A DNA stretch of 18,201 bases from Bacteroidales bacterium UBA1628. Lineage in GTDB: Bacteria; Bacteroidota; Bacteroidia; Bacteroidales; UBA932. Shown here piece by piece: positions 1-6,738 of this stretch. Each line of letters opens with the position of its first letter. Position 1 is the first letter of the stretch. The notes beneath the pieces were generated by a model. It saw only the letters and a program-made list of their open reading frames with translations, was not told where the DNA came from and made no database searches. The position numbers were made by a program, and so were the translations under genes. The stretch covers positions 1 through 18,201 of the forward strand of contig DCMG01000159.1 in the NCBI GenBank assembly GCA_002321335.1, given 5' to 3'.

Positions 1-286
1 CCGCCTCGGCCATATTCACACATTTGGCGGCGACCTCCACCTCCCTGGTGGCGTCTATCTCCCTTATGAAGCGATGGCTGTCCGGGCTGTCACAATTGTC
101 AACCACCGCGACCGGTGTGTCCGAAAGGATACCGTTCAGATAGACGACATTGTACAGAAGTGGATAGGCCAGTCCTGCCACAAGGAAAATCAGCAAGACT
201 CCACTGTCTGAGAAAATCTGTCGGAATTCATGGCAGAATATGCCCCAGAAGTCCTTGATCCATGTTTTTGCGTATGAATTTCTCAT
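1..286 (-). CDS. ABC-2 type transporter permease, N-terminal part (cut by left edge)
   Basis: Translating the minus strand from the ATG at 286 gives 95 codons before the edge. They begin MRNSYAKTWIKDFWGIF and contain a hydrophobic segment (about residues 29-50), then a periplasmic stretch with VAVVDNCDSPDSHRFIREID. This 'one TM, then a V-D-x-D-S-x-x-S' pattern is typical of the YhiI/YhhJ/YbhR-type ABC-2 exporter permeases, and the upstream permease has the equivalent VDYDYSSTSR. The start lies 5 bp after the stop of that permease, so the two are translationally adjacent and probably form a heterodimeric membrane unit of an exporter with the HlyD-like and TolC-like proteins upstream. No ATPase gene is visible in the window. 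The C-terminal membrane domain lies beyond the edge. The family call is fairly sure; the substrate is unknown. Confidence 0.82.
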   Translation of the reverse strand, partial: MRNSYAKTWIKDFWGIFCHEFRQIFSDSGVLLIFLVAGLAYPLLYNVVYLNGILSDTPVAVVDNCDSPDSHRFIREIDATREVEVAAKCVNMAEA

Positions 287-291
287 GTCAC

Positions 292-1464
292 TTAGTCTTT
301 AGGGAAGTTCTGATGAATATAAGCCTTCTTCAGTCGTGTCAACCCGATGAGAGGCACGAGGATGAACAGAAGCAGATATATCGCCTGCTTCCACCATCCA
401 GCGAACCCTGCACCGAAGAAGGCCTCCTGAACATAGAACTCATAGTAATGCCTCAACGGGAACGCGGCGGCTAACCCCTGAATGTAAGGTGGCATCGCCT
501 CGATCGGAAGTGTAAAGCCTGAAAGCGAGAAGCCAAGCACACTGTAAAGGGCCCCGATACTCAAAGCCAACCTAGGCACCGGGAGCATCTCGATGATGAA
601 GATAGCGATTGCTTCACTTGCGAAAATCATCAGGAATATTCCCAAGAACATGTTCCAGATCGATCCAGCCAACGGGAAATGCAGTTGATGGTACAGCAAC
701 AGGATAAGGATCAATCCTATCGCCGAGAAAGTCAGTGTCCAAACCAGCAACTTGCCGGCAAGGGCCGTCACGATGGAATTGCCCGAAGTCTGAAGCAAGT
801 GACGGGAAGTACCGTATTTAAGCTCCGCTCCCAATGAATATATCAGGACGATTATCACTATCATCTCCAGCACTCCCGGCAGCAGGACACTGCTCAGGTA
901 ATAGTTGTAGTTGGTAGTGGTGTTGCCGATCTGATGCAGATCCACATTGACAGGCTGGATCATGCCCATGATCTGACTGTCATTGTAGCCCCTAGCCCTG
1001 AACGCCTCTCTCTGCACGGCTCCGTTGGTCAGGTTGACCATCGTAAGCAGATCCTTCCATGCCAACGCTCCACTGACGAAGTACAATCCGTTGACATAGA
1101 ACGTGATCTTCGGCTGTCTGTTTGCCTGAATGTCATCATTCATTCCTACCGGAACGACACAAACCGCTGCAATCTTGCCTCTGTTCATGTCCTCTCTCGC
1201 AGCCGTAAACGAATCGTAGTGGATGACCTTGCCCAACTGGGTCGCATCCAATTGCTGGCAGAAATTCCGTGATGTTGAAGAATAATCGTAATCCACAAGA
1301 CCGATCGGAACATCACTAGGCAGGCCAGCCTTCAGAAATGTCAGAAAGAATATGGCGCAGAACGCGATCACGCCTACGGAACCCAGAAGATAAAGCGGAC
1401 GCTGCCGGATTATCCTGAGTTCGCGGCGCGCGACCGCAATTATTCTCTGCCAATTGTTGTTCAT
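292..1464 (-). CDS. ABC-2 type transporter permease (efflux operon, third gene)
   Basis: A 390-residue inner-membrane protein. It has one membrane segment near the N-terminus (about 28-46), a periplasmic domain of about 130 residues, and then five hydrophobic segments (about 193-215, 235-260, 270-295, 300-322, 360-378), the layout of ABC-2 permeases of the YhhJ/YbhS type. It follows the HlyD-like adaptor by 6 bp and precedes a second permease by 5 bp, so it belongs to one operon: outer-membrane protein, adaptor, permease, permease. In known relatives such permeases pair with an ATP-binding subunit to expel drugs or other toxic compounds across both membranes. Here the ATPase is not next to them and may be encoded past the left edge or elsewhere. 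The substrate cannot be read from the sequence. Confidence 0.9.
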   Translation of the reverse strand: MNNNWQRIIAVARRELRIIRQRPLYLLGSVGVIAFCAIFFLTFLKAGLPSDVPIGLVDYDYSSTSRNFCQQLDATQLGKVIHYDSFTAAREDMNRGKIAAVCVVPVGMNDDIQANRQPKITFYVNGLYFVSGALAWKDLLTMVNLTNGAVQREAFRARGYNDSQIMGMIQPVNVDLHQIGNTTTNYNYYLSSVLLPGVLEMIVIIVLIYSLGAELKYGTSRHLLQTSGNSIVTALAGKLLVWTLTFSAIGLILILLLYHQLHFPLAGSIWNMFLGIFLMIFASEAIAIFIIEMLPVPRLALSIGALYSVLGFSLSGFTLPIEAMPPYIQGLAAAFPLRHYYEFYVQEAFFGAGFAGWWKQAIYLLLFILVPLIGLTRLKKAYIHQNFPKD

Positions 1465-1470
1465 GATTCC

Positions 1471-2457
1471 TTATTTTACAATGGCGGACATGCCAGGACG
1501 GATTCCGTCAACCTTCACATCAGGGACAGCCCTTACCTCGAAAGTCTTGGCATCGTACATTCCGGTCTCCTTGGTCGCTTTCCATGTAGCGTAAGACTCA
1601 CGGACAGCCACATAGTTGACGGTCGCAGGAACTTCCTTGCCATCAAGAGCCGGGATGATCACCGTGATCTTGTCACCCTGCTTCATGCCATGGAGATAAT
1701 CTTCACGTACATTGAATGTGAACCAGATGTCGTTCAGATCTGTAACACTGGCAACTGGAGCGCCCTGACCTACAAGTTCACCAACCTTAGGGAAAACAGC
1801 AGAGATGATGCCGTCTGACGGAGATGTCAGGTACAACTCACCCAAATAGGACTCAACCTCCATCAACGCACCATTGGCTTGGTCAACAAGTGCCTGAGCG
1901 GCAGCCTTATCCTCCGCGCGCGCTCCGTTCACGGCCATGTCGTACTGACTCTTCGCGGCTTTAGTCTGAGCAACAGCAGCATCGTACTTAGCCTTGACCT
2001 CATCGTATTTCTGGGCGGCGATGACCTTCTGGTCATAAAGTTTCTGGATTCTCTCGAAAGACTTCTTCATCACGTCTTCCTGAACCAAGGCTGTCTGGTA
2101 AAGCTCATAGGCTCCGGCTATCTGCTCCTTACGAGCCCCGTTCTGAGCCTTCCTGCTCTGTGCGCTCACAGCGGCCTTCACGGCGTTTGCCTGGGCGAGT
2201 TTAGCGCGAACCTCCGGAGAATCGATGAACGCGACAGTGTCTCCCTTGTGAACCATCTGGCCTTCCTTGACATACATCTCCTCGATTCTGCCAGGAACCT
2301 TGCCGGAAACCCTGTATTCACTGGCCTCGGCCTCTCCCTGAATTACCAGTGGCTTTGGTTTTGAAACGAAATAGCCGATGATGGCTATCAGAAGAATGAT
2401 CACGATAAGCGCCACAATGCCAATCACAAGATTGTAGCTTTTCTTTTCCTTTTCCAT
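1471..2457 (-). CDS. HlyD/YhiI-like periplasmic adaptor (membrane fusion) protein
   Basis: A 328-residue protein with a short charged N-terminus (MEKEKKSY), one membrane anchor (about residues 10-31) and a biotinyl-lipoyl half-domain containing GRIEEMYVKEGQMVHKGD (about 51-70). A long Ala/Gln/Lys-rich coiled-coil hairpin follows (about 85-195), then the returning lipoyl half (GIISAVFPKVGELVGQG) and a beta-barrel domain ending in GIRPGMSAIVK. This is the domain order of adaptors that bridge an inner-membrane pump to TolC. It lies 32 bp after the tolC-like gene and 6 bp before the permease, which fits co-transcription. The start is preceded by AT-rich sequence (AAGAATATT) rather than a Shine-Dalgarno, as is usual in Bacteroidetes. 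Family assignment is secure; the transported compound is unknown. Confidence 0.93.
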   Translation of the reverse strand: MEKEKKSYNLVIGIVALIVIILLIAIIGYFVSKPKPLVIQGEAEASEYRVSGKVPGRIEEMYVKEGQMVHKGDTVAFIDSPEVRAKLAQANAVKAAVSAQSRKAQNGARKEQIAGAYELYQTALVQEDVMKKSFERIQKLYDQKVIAAQKYDEVKAKYDAAVAQTKAAKSQYDMAVNGARAEDKAAAQALVDQANGALMEVESYLGELYLTSPSDGIISAVFPKVGELVGQGAPVASVTDLNDIWFTFNVREDYLHGMKQGDKITVIIPALDGKEVPATVNYVAVRESYATWKATKETGMYDAKTFEVRAVPDVKVDGIRPGMSAIVK

Positions 2458-2489
2458 AATATTCTTAAATTTTTATTATTATCCCTTGA

Positions 2490-4016
2490 TTACTTTGTCT
2501 GGGCGTGGTTGTTGCCCTCGGCCTTATTGAGGTTGGCGGCGAGCATCTGAAGCTCGATACCTGCGTCGATATATTCAGAATGGGCCTTGAGCCATGCGGT
2601 CTGGGCGGCGAGGGCGATGTTCGTCTCGATCACGCCTTCCTCGAAACCTACTGTCGCGGTGCGAAGATTCTCTTCGGCGCTCGCAAGGTTGTTCTGAGCC
2701 ATCGTGAGTTTTTCGAACGCCTCACCTTCCTGCTTGCGGAGCTGGGTGACCTGAAGGTTGATCAGATTCTTGGCGTCCTCAAGCTGAGTCCTGTAAAGAG
2801 TCGCCTCCGCCTTGGCCTTACGTGTCTTGCTCAGAGCCTCGAAGCCATGAAATATAGGAATATTGACCATCACACCGGCATTGAAGAAGCCACCCCAGTC
2901 CTTTTGGAAGCCATTCTTCAGATTAGGGTTCGTCACTGAATATCCTGCCATCAAAGCGATCTTCGGCATCATGTCGGCTCTCGCCACCCTGACCTTTCCG
3001 TCGTAAATCTTAGAAGCGAGCTCAAGACTCTTTGTCTCAGGTCTGTCGGCATAGATCTGCTCAAGATCCTTCGCCGCACCCATCTGAGGGACAGGAATGT
3101 CTGAAAGAGTTTCGTCCGCAAGAACGATTTCCGTGTTGAGATCAAGGCCTATCTGTTTGCAAAGCAGCATCTTCGCAAGCGTCAAACCATTGTCGGACTT
3201 TGTCTTGAGCATATCCGCCTCGTTGGCCTTCACCTTTATCTGGAGAGCGTCGGACTCAGTCGCCACACCTTCCTTTACAGAGAGATCGACATCATGCTCC
3301 ATCTTGTGAAGCAGGTCGGCATAAGCGTCCGCAAGTTTCTTCTTGTTCGCGATGGAGACAATCTGCCAATATGCCTGATCCACATCCACGATCACCTGTT
3401 GGTACTGCTGGTCATATTGGGTCTTTGACAGTTCCTCTGCCAATTTGGCAATATGATTGGCCGCCACAATCTTTCCACCCATGAAAACAGGCTGCTGAAC
3501 AGTCACGGCACCAGCGAAAATATTCTGGAGATCTGGATGGAAGGCATCATCAATTTCTTTTCCCAAGGCATTGATGGTCTGAGATATGTCCGTCTGAGAC
3601 AGAGTCCCGAGAACCGTCTGCCACATCGGACTGTTCATGTATTCAAGAGCCGCCGCAGGATTGGATTTGATGGCCGTCATCAGATTCTGGCTCAAAGTCT
3701 GAGCCTGAGAATGGATGAGCGTGCCCATATTCTGAAGCTTTTGGGAAGTGGCGTCGCTGACAAGGGCGATGTCATTGGCGTTGTAAATGTATGCGCCGGT
3801 GGCCGAGATGTTCGGAAGATAATTCGCGAACGCTATCTTGCGGTCGTAGCCGGCCATCTCGATCTTGGTTTCAGCCTGTTTCAAGGTCTTGTTGTTCTCG
3901 ACCGCCATTTCACGGCACTGTTCCAGCGTCAGAGTCTGCTGGGCATTCATCGCCACGGGCGTCAAAGCCATAGCGACCAATGTTGAGATTTTGACAATGT
4001 ACTTGTTCATATTCAT
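2490..4016 (-). CDS. TolC-like outer-membrane efflux protein
   Basis: A 508-residue protein with a clear signal peptide (about residues 1-25, likely cut at NA/QQ). Two repeated outer-membrane-efflux-protein halves follow, each with long alpha-helical stretches. The family hallmark appears after the signal (LTLEQCREMAVENNKTLKQAE) and the second half ends in a long helix (LINLQVTQLRKQEGEAFEKL). The length is normal for TolC-type trimeric channels. It is the first gene of a leftward operon (channel, adaptor, two permeases) and would form the exit duct for that pump. It diverges from an AraC-family regulator 180 bp away. Its own promoter is not canonical: the best -7 match is TTAATTTG on the minus strand (4061-4068), with direct repeats in place of a -33 box, which suggests activator-dependent transcription. 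Confidence 0.94.
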   Translation of the reverse strand: MNMNKYIVKISTLVAMALTPVAMNAQQTLTLEQCREMAVENNKTLKQAETKIEMAGYDRKIAFANYLPNISATGAYIYNANDIALVSDATSQKLQNMGTLIHSQAQTLSQNLMTAIKSNPAAALEYMNSPMWQTVLGTLSQTDISQTINALGKEIDDAFHPDLQNIFAGAVTVQQPVFMGGKIVAANHIAKLAEELSKTQYDQQYQQVIVDVDQAYWQIVSIANKKKLADAYADLLHKMEHDVDLSVKEGVATESDALQIKVKANEADMLKTKSDNGLTLAKMLLCKQIGLDLNTEIVLADETLSDIPVPQMGAAKDLEQIYADRPETKSLELASKIYDGKVRVARADMMPKIALMAGYSVTNPNLKNGFQKDWGGFFNAGVMVNIPIFHGFEALSKTRKAKAEATLYRTQLEDAKNLINLQVTQLRKQEGEAFEKLTMAQNNLASAEENLRTATVGFEEGVIETNIALAAQTAWLKAHSEYIDAGIELQMLAANLNKAEGNNHAQTK

Positions 4017-4060
4017 AAATTCTTGTTTTCTTTTTTTGTGTCAAGCGGTATGAACCACTA

Positions 4061-4100
4061 CAAATTAATTGCCAAATTTTACCATTAGTATGACCATTAG
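4061..4100 (-). promoter_or_regulatory. Candidate activated promoter of the efflux operon with direct repeats
   Basis: On the minus strand TTAATTTG (4061-4068) matches the Bacteroidetes -7 box TANNTTTG at 7 of 8 positions. Upstream, where a -33 TTTG is absent, the octamer CTAATGGT occurs twice (4093-4100 and 4081-4088) with a 12-bp period. A direct repeat near the -33 region upstream of an operon diverging from an AraC-family gene is what an activator site could look like, but the assignment is inference. Confidence 0.4.
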
Positions 4101-4127
4101 GATTCAACGATTATCAAAAGGTCGAAT

Positions 4128-4145
4128 ATTGCGAAATTTTGCAAT
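4128..4145. promoter_or_regulatory. 18-bp near-palindrome over the -33 box of the AraC-family gene (candidate operator)
   Basis: ATTGCGAAATTTTGCAAT reads the same on both strands except at one symmetric pair. It covers the TTTG at 4138-4141 that serves as the -33 element of the rightward promoter. A protein bound here would block that promoter, so autorepression or control by another regulator is plausible. The binding protein is unknown. Confidence 0.45.
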
Positions 4146-4168
4146 AACAAGAATATTTTCTAATTTTG
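4138..4168 (+). promoter_or_regulatory. Promoter of the AraC-family regulator (TTTG-N19-TAATTTTG)
   Basis: TTTG at 4138-4141 and TAATTTTG at 4161-4168 are separated by 19 bp, matching the known Bacteroidetes consensus TTTG-N19-21-TANNTTTG exactly. Transcription should begin near 4173-4176, leaving a leader of about 22 nt before the start at 4197. Confidence 0.75.
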
Positions 4169-4196
4169 CCGTCGGACACTAAAAACATTTTATGAC

Positions 4197-5111
4197 ATGC
4201 CTGACTCTTTATTGAATATAGGCCTGAAGCAAATCAGGAAACTTGTCCCCGTCCAGAATGAAGTTCAGCTCGGAGATGACTTTTTCATCATGGATGTGAA
4301 GTACAGCGACAATCTTCAATTTCTGAAATATCCTTGCCGCAGCGATGCGTACATCGCGATTTTCTGCAAATCGGGAGGGCTGAACGTTGAAATCAACCTG
4401 CGCTCTTACTCAGTGAGCAAGGGGTCTTTGTTCGTGGGTACTCCAGGCAACATCATCAAGATCAACAAGTCGCCAATGAAGGACGCCAACGATTTCGAGT
4501 TCATCGTCGTGGCGATTTCAAAAGAGTATCTTTCCAGCATAAGTTTCGACTTTAAGAAAATTTTCGACGACAGGTTGAAATTGCTGACAGAGCCATGCGT
4601 CAAACTTGACGACAGGAATATCGCTTTCTGTTCCAGATATTTGGATCTTATCGGGGAGATACTGTCTACGGAAGTGCCAAACAAGAGGGAGGCTGTCGGA
4701 TCGCTGATAGCATCGTTGTTCTATGTCCTTGGCGGGTTCATGGAAAACAGCGTGTCCAGAGCAGCGGAACAGCCGGGAGCGGCGGTCAACACAAGAGTCA
4801 AACTGGTCTTCGAGCATTTCATGGCATTGGTCACCGAACACCACACCTCGGAAAGGAACATGGCCTTCTATGCAAGCCATTTAGGATTGACTCCCAAATA
4901 CTTGTCTAAACTCATCAAGCAAGTAAGCGGGAGGTCCGCGCCGGACTGGATTGACTCTTTCGTGATTCTGGAAGCCAAGAACATGCTCAAATACACAGAC
5001 GACAGCATAAAGGAGATTGTGTTCAAACTGCATTTCCCTAATCCGTCCGTATTCTACAAGTTCTTCAAGGCGCACACCGGGATGACACCCAGTGAATACA
5101 GGAACGGGTGA
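4197..5111 (+). CDS. AraC-family transcriptional regulator
   Basis: A 304-residue protein. The N-terminal 200 residues resemble the beta-rich sensor domain of AraC-type regulators (cupin-like, with AIFCKSGGLNVEINLRS). The C-terminal 100 residues hold the two helix-turn-helix motifs: MAFYASHLGLTPKYLSKLIK from about residue 222, and the second HTH with the family signature PNPSVFYKFFKAHTGMTPSEYR at the end. It is transcribed divergently from the tolC-like efflux operon, so the likely role is control of that operon in response to a compound bound by the N-terminal domain. The start at 4197 gives the full sensor domain; an ATG at 4192 runs into a stop after seven codons. The HTH family is certain; target and ligand are inferred from position only. 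Confidence 0.9.
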   Translation: MPDSLLNIGLKQIRKLVPVQNEVQLGDDFFIMDVKYSDNLQFLKYPCRSDAYIAIFCKSGGLNVEINLRSYSVSKGSLFVGTPGNIIKINKSPMKDANDFEFIVVAISKEYLSSISFDFKKIFDDRLKLLTEPCVKLDDRNIAFCSRYLDLIGEILSTEVPNKREAVGSLIASLFYVLGGFMENSVSRAAEQPGAAVNTRVKLVFEHFMALVTEHHTSERNMAFYASHLGLTPKYLSKLIKQVSGRSAPDWIDSFVILEAKNMLKYTDDSIKEIVFKLHFPNPSVFYKFFKAHTGMTPSEYRNG

Positions 5112-5245
5112 ATCTTCTTTCACGCTTTATGCAAAATCAAACGCAGACGTGCCTCAAAGCGGCATTTTGCGTCAATTTGTAAGCAAATGAGCATGCTTTG
5201 GTGAACGATTAATGCAAAAATCGTTTTAAAAAATTAACGAAATCC

Positions 5246-5276
5246 TTTGCATATTCAATAAATCTTGATACCTTTG
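5246..5276 (+). promoter_or_regulatory. Promoter of a candidate non-coding transcript (TTTG-N19-TACCTTTG)
   Basis: TTTG at 5246-5249 and TACCTTTG at 5269-5276 are spaced by exactly 19 bp, a full match to the Bacteroidetes housekeeping promoter. The expected start is near 5281-5284. No open reading frame of convincing quality follows. Confidence 0.7.
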
Positions 5277-5281
5277 TCCCT

Positions 5282-5402
5282 TGGACAGACAAAAGTTCTT
5301 TTTGTTGTCTATTTGTTAAGTTCGTTTTATATACACAGGCCGTCGCTTTGGGGAAAGCGGCGGCCTATCAGTTTTGCCTTGCGGCAAAACTGATAGGCCG
5401 CC
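5282..5402 (+). ncRNA. Candidate structured small RNA
   Basis: Downstream of a full-consensus promoter there is no ORF but several stem-loops: AGACAA (5287-5292) with TTGTCT (5305-5310); a 13-bp stem 5337-5349/5354-5366 with a GGGG loop and one G-U pair; and a perfect 20-bp stem 5359-5378/5383-5402 with a TTGC loop. The last two overlap at 5359-5366 and so exclude each other. The 3' end is uncertain: the transcript could stop after the first strong hairpin, near the short T run at 5371-5374, or after the 20-bp hairpin. I do not recognise a named RNA family. Further hairpins (5414-5444 and 5448-5463) lie just downstream. Confidence 0.5.
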
Positions 5403-5662
5403 TAAACCTTCACCCCCCAGTCCCTACGGGACAGCCCCTGGGGGCACGGGGAAAGGATTCCCCTAACCCCTTCGGTCGCTCCGCTCCCAAGCAGTGAGCA
5501 GCCTCTGAACATACCCAAATGCACATCTTCGTGCTCATGGTTTGTGAAACAGGTCACCTTGGGTCACATGGGGCAAGTGCGGGTGGGAGCCTTCCGAAGT
5601 GCCCGGAACAAAAAACAGTTCAACAACCTCTGCGGCTCGTAACCGGCAGATTCAATGAATGC

Positions 5663-5693
5663 AAAAGACCTCGCAGAAGATTTCTGCAAGGTC
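5663..5693 (-). terminator. Rho-independent terminator of tRNA-Ser
   Basis: On the minus strand, just after the tRNA, a 12-bp stem (5682-5693 with 5667-5678, one G-U pair, 3-nt loop) is followed by TTTT (5663-5666). It is seven nucleotides past the tRNA 3' end, so it fits as the tRNA terminator. Confidence 0.75.
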
Positions 5694-5699
5694 ATTTTG

Positions 5700-5786
5700 C
5701 GGAGAGAACGAGATTCGAACTCGTGATACGGTTACCCGTATGCAGGTTTAGCAAACCTGTGGATTCAGCCACTCTCCCACCTCTCC
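5700..5786 (-). tRNA. tRNA-Ser (anticodon GCT)
   Basis: On the minus strand the 87-nt cloverleaf has the acceptor stem GGAGAGG/TCTCTCC (last pair G-U), a D arm with GAGTGGCTGAATC, the anticodon loop TTTGCTAAA (anticodon GCT, reading AGC/AGU codons), a long class II variable arm (CATACGGGTAACCGTATC) and a T arm with GTTCGAATC. The discriminator is G and the CCA end is not encoded, as in most Bacteroidetes tRNAs. A -7 box TATCTTTG on the same strand lies at 5836-5843, about 50 nt upstream, and a terminator follows the gene. Confidence 0.96.
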
Positions 5787-5835
5787 GGATGTCCTGGCCG
5801 AATGGTCGTCAAACCTTTCGTCGCTATTTGGACTA

Positions 5836-5865
5836 CAAAGATACAAATTTTTCTTGTTTTCCAAG
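5836..5865 (-). promoter_or_regulatory. Promoter of tRNA-Ser
   Basis: The minus strand carries TATCTTTG (5836-5843), a full -7 match. The only -33 candidate is a weak CTTG (5862-5865) at 18 bp spacing. The start would be near 5831, between rsmA and the tRNA. Confidence 0.5.
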
Positions 5866-5879
5866 AATCTTGTGAAAAA

Positions 5880-6635
5880 TTAACACTGAAGTTTCAATGT
5901 CAGTGCCACAAAATCTTCCACACTCAAGCGCTCCGGACGCAAATCGAAGACCGGATCATGTATAAGATTCTGAGGAATCAACGGCTTGAGGGAGTTGCGG
6001 AGAGTCTTTCGGCGTTGGCCGAAAGCGGTCTTCACAACCGTACGGAAAAGTTTTTCATCGCAGCCCAATGACGTTCTCGAATTACGCGTGAGACGGATCA
6101 CGGCGGACTGCACCTTAGGCGGCGGATTGAAGGCACCCGACCCCACCGTGAAAAGATATTCAATGTCATACCACGCCTGAAGGAAGACCGACAGGATGCC
6201 ATAGGTCTTGGTGCCAGGCTTCTCGGCGATGCGCTCGGCGACCTCCTTCTGAATCATGCAGACCACTTCCGGGATGCGGTCACGGTGTTCAAGGATCTTG
6301 AAGAAAATCTGCGAAGAGATATTATAAGGGAAATTCCCGATGACGGAATATTTCCCATCGAATATGCCGTCAAGATCTATCTTCAAAAAGTCACCCTCAA
6401 TCAGATTTTCCCCCAGCTTCGGGTAATGCTTTTTAAGATAGACGACTGACTCGCCATCAATCTCGACAACTTTCAACGCCAACTCCGGCCGTGGCAGCAA
6501 GTATTGTGTCAGAACACCCATACCGGGTCCGACCTCCAATGCCTGATGTCCCTCAAGGGCGGCGACTATGTTCTTCGCAATGCTCTGGTCAGTCAGAAAA
6601 TGCTGACCGAGCGCCTTCTTAGCTCGTACTTCCAT
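5880..6635 (-). CDS. rsmA: 16S rRNA (adenine1518-N6/adenine1519-N6)-dimethyltransferase RsmA/KsgA
   Basis: A 251-residue cytoplasmic methyltransferase that dimethylates two adjacent adenines in the 3'-terminal hairpin of 16S rRNA during small-subunit assembly. Visible motifs: the N-terminal K-x-L-GQHFL (residues 7-14), the SAM-binding motif I EVGPGMG (34-40), the acidic VEID (57-60), the catalytic motif IV NFPYNI (101-106), PPPKVQSAVIRL in the middle, and a small C-terminal helical domain with FGQRRKTLRNSL. Length is about normal for Bacteroidetes. The ATG at 6635 sits only 5 nt beyond a TATCTTTG box (6641-6648), so the mRNA probably has almost no leader. It lies upstream of tRNA-Ser on the same strand, but the tRNA seems to have its own promoter. 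Confidence 0.97.
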   Translation of the reverse strand: MEVRAKKALGQHFLTDQSIAKNIVAALEGHQALEVGPGMGVLTQYLLPRPELALKVVEIDGESVVYLKKHYPKLGENLIEGDFLKIDLDGIFDGKYSVIGNFPYNISSQIFFKILEHRDRIPEVVCMIQKEVAERIAEKPGTKTYGILSVFLQAWYDIEYLFTVGSGAFNPPPKVQSAVIRLTRNSRTSLGCDEKLFRTVVKTAFGQRRKTLRNSLKPLIPQNLIHDPVFDLRPERLSVEDFVALTLKLQC

Positions 6636-6640
6636 GATGG

Positions 6641-6673
6641 CAAAGATACGGAATATTCATCAATTCGAGTAAA
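6641..6673 (-). promoter_or_regulatory. Promoter of rsmA
   Basis: On the minus strand TATCTTTG (6641-6648) is preceded by TTTA (6670-6673) at 21-bp spacing. The predicted start falls at or within 1-3 nt of the rsmA ATG (6635). Confidence 0.55.
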
Positions 6674-6684
6674 AGAGATTTCGG

Positions 6685-6716
6685 ATTGGATTTCTGACCG
6701 GTAAGGATTATCTTTG
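6685..6716 (+). promoter_or_regulatory. Promoter of the hypothetical gene at 6739
   Basis: ATTG (6685-6688), 20 bp, then TATCTTTG (6709-6716): one mismatch in the -33 box and a perfect -7 box. The ACTGCC element found at other promoters of this cluster is absent here. Confidence 0.6.
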
Positions 6717-6738
6717 TCCTGAGCAAAACAAAAATCTG

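Larger units (their letters stand above)
5112..5699. other. Gene-free 588-bp region rich in hairpins
   Basis: No credible protein is seen here. Reading frames present are short or overlap the tRNA. The stretch contains a good rightward promoter (5246-5276), a series of stem-loops from 5287 to 5463 treated below as a candidate small RNA, and at its right end the terminator of the leftward tRNA gene. Between about 5464 and 5660 I see only short direct repeats (GGTCAC at 5552 and again 10 bp on) and nothing I can name. Confidence 0.6.

Noticed and set aside
3453..3986. Long open frame on the plus strand opposite the tolC-like gene (also similar frames at 1879-2364 and 2505-2939)
   Set aside because: These are antisense shadows of genes with clear signal peptides and family motifs; their translations show no recognisable domain.
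5117..5180. Possible terminator of the AraC-family gene (ACGCA...TGCGT with inner TGCC/GGCA)
   Set aside because: The stem is interrupted by unequal internal loops and no T-run follows; too weak to annotate.
5519..5875. Open frame of 118 codons on the plus strand
   Set aside because: It runs antisense through the whole tRNA-Ser gene and its terminator and encodes no recognisable protein.
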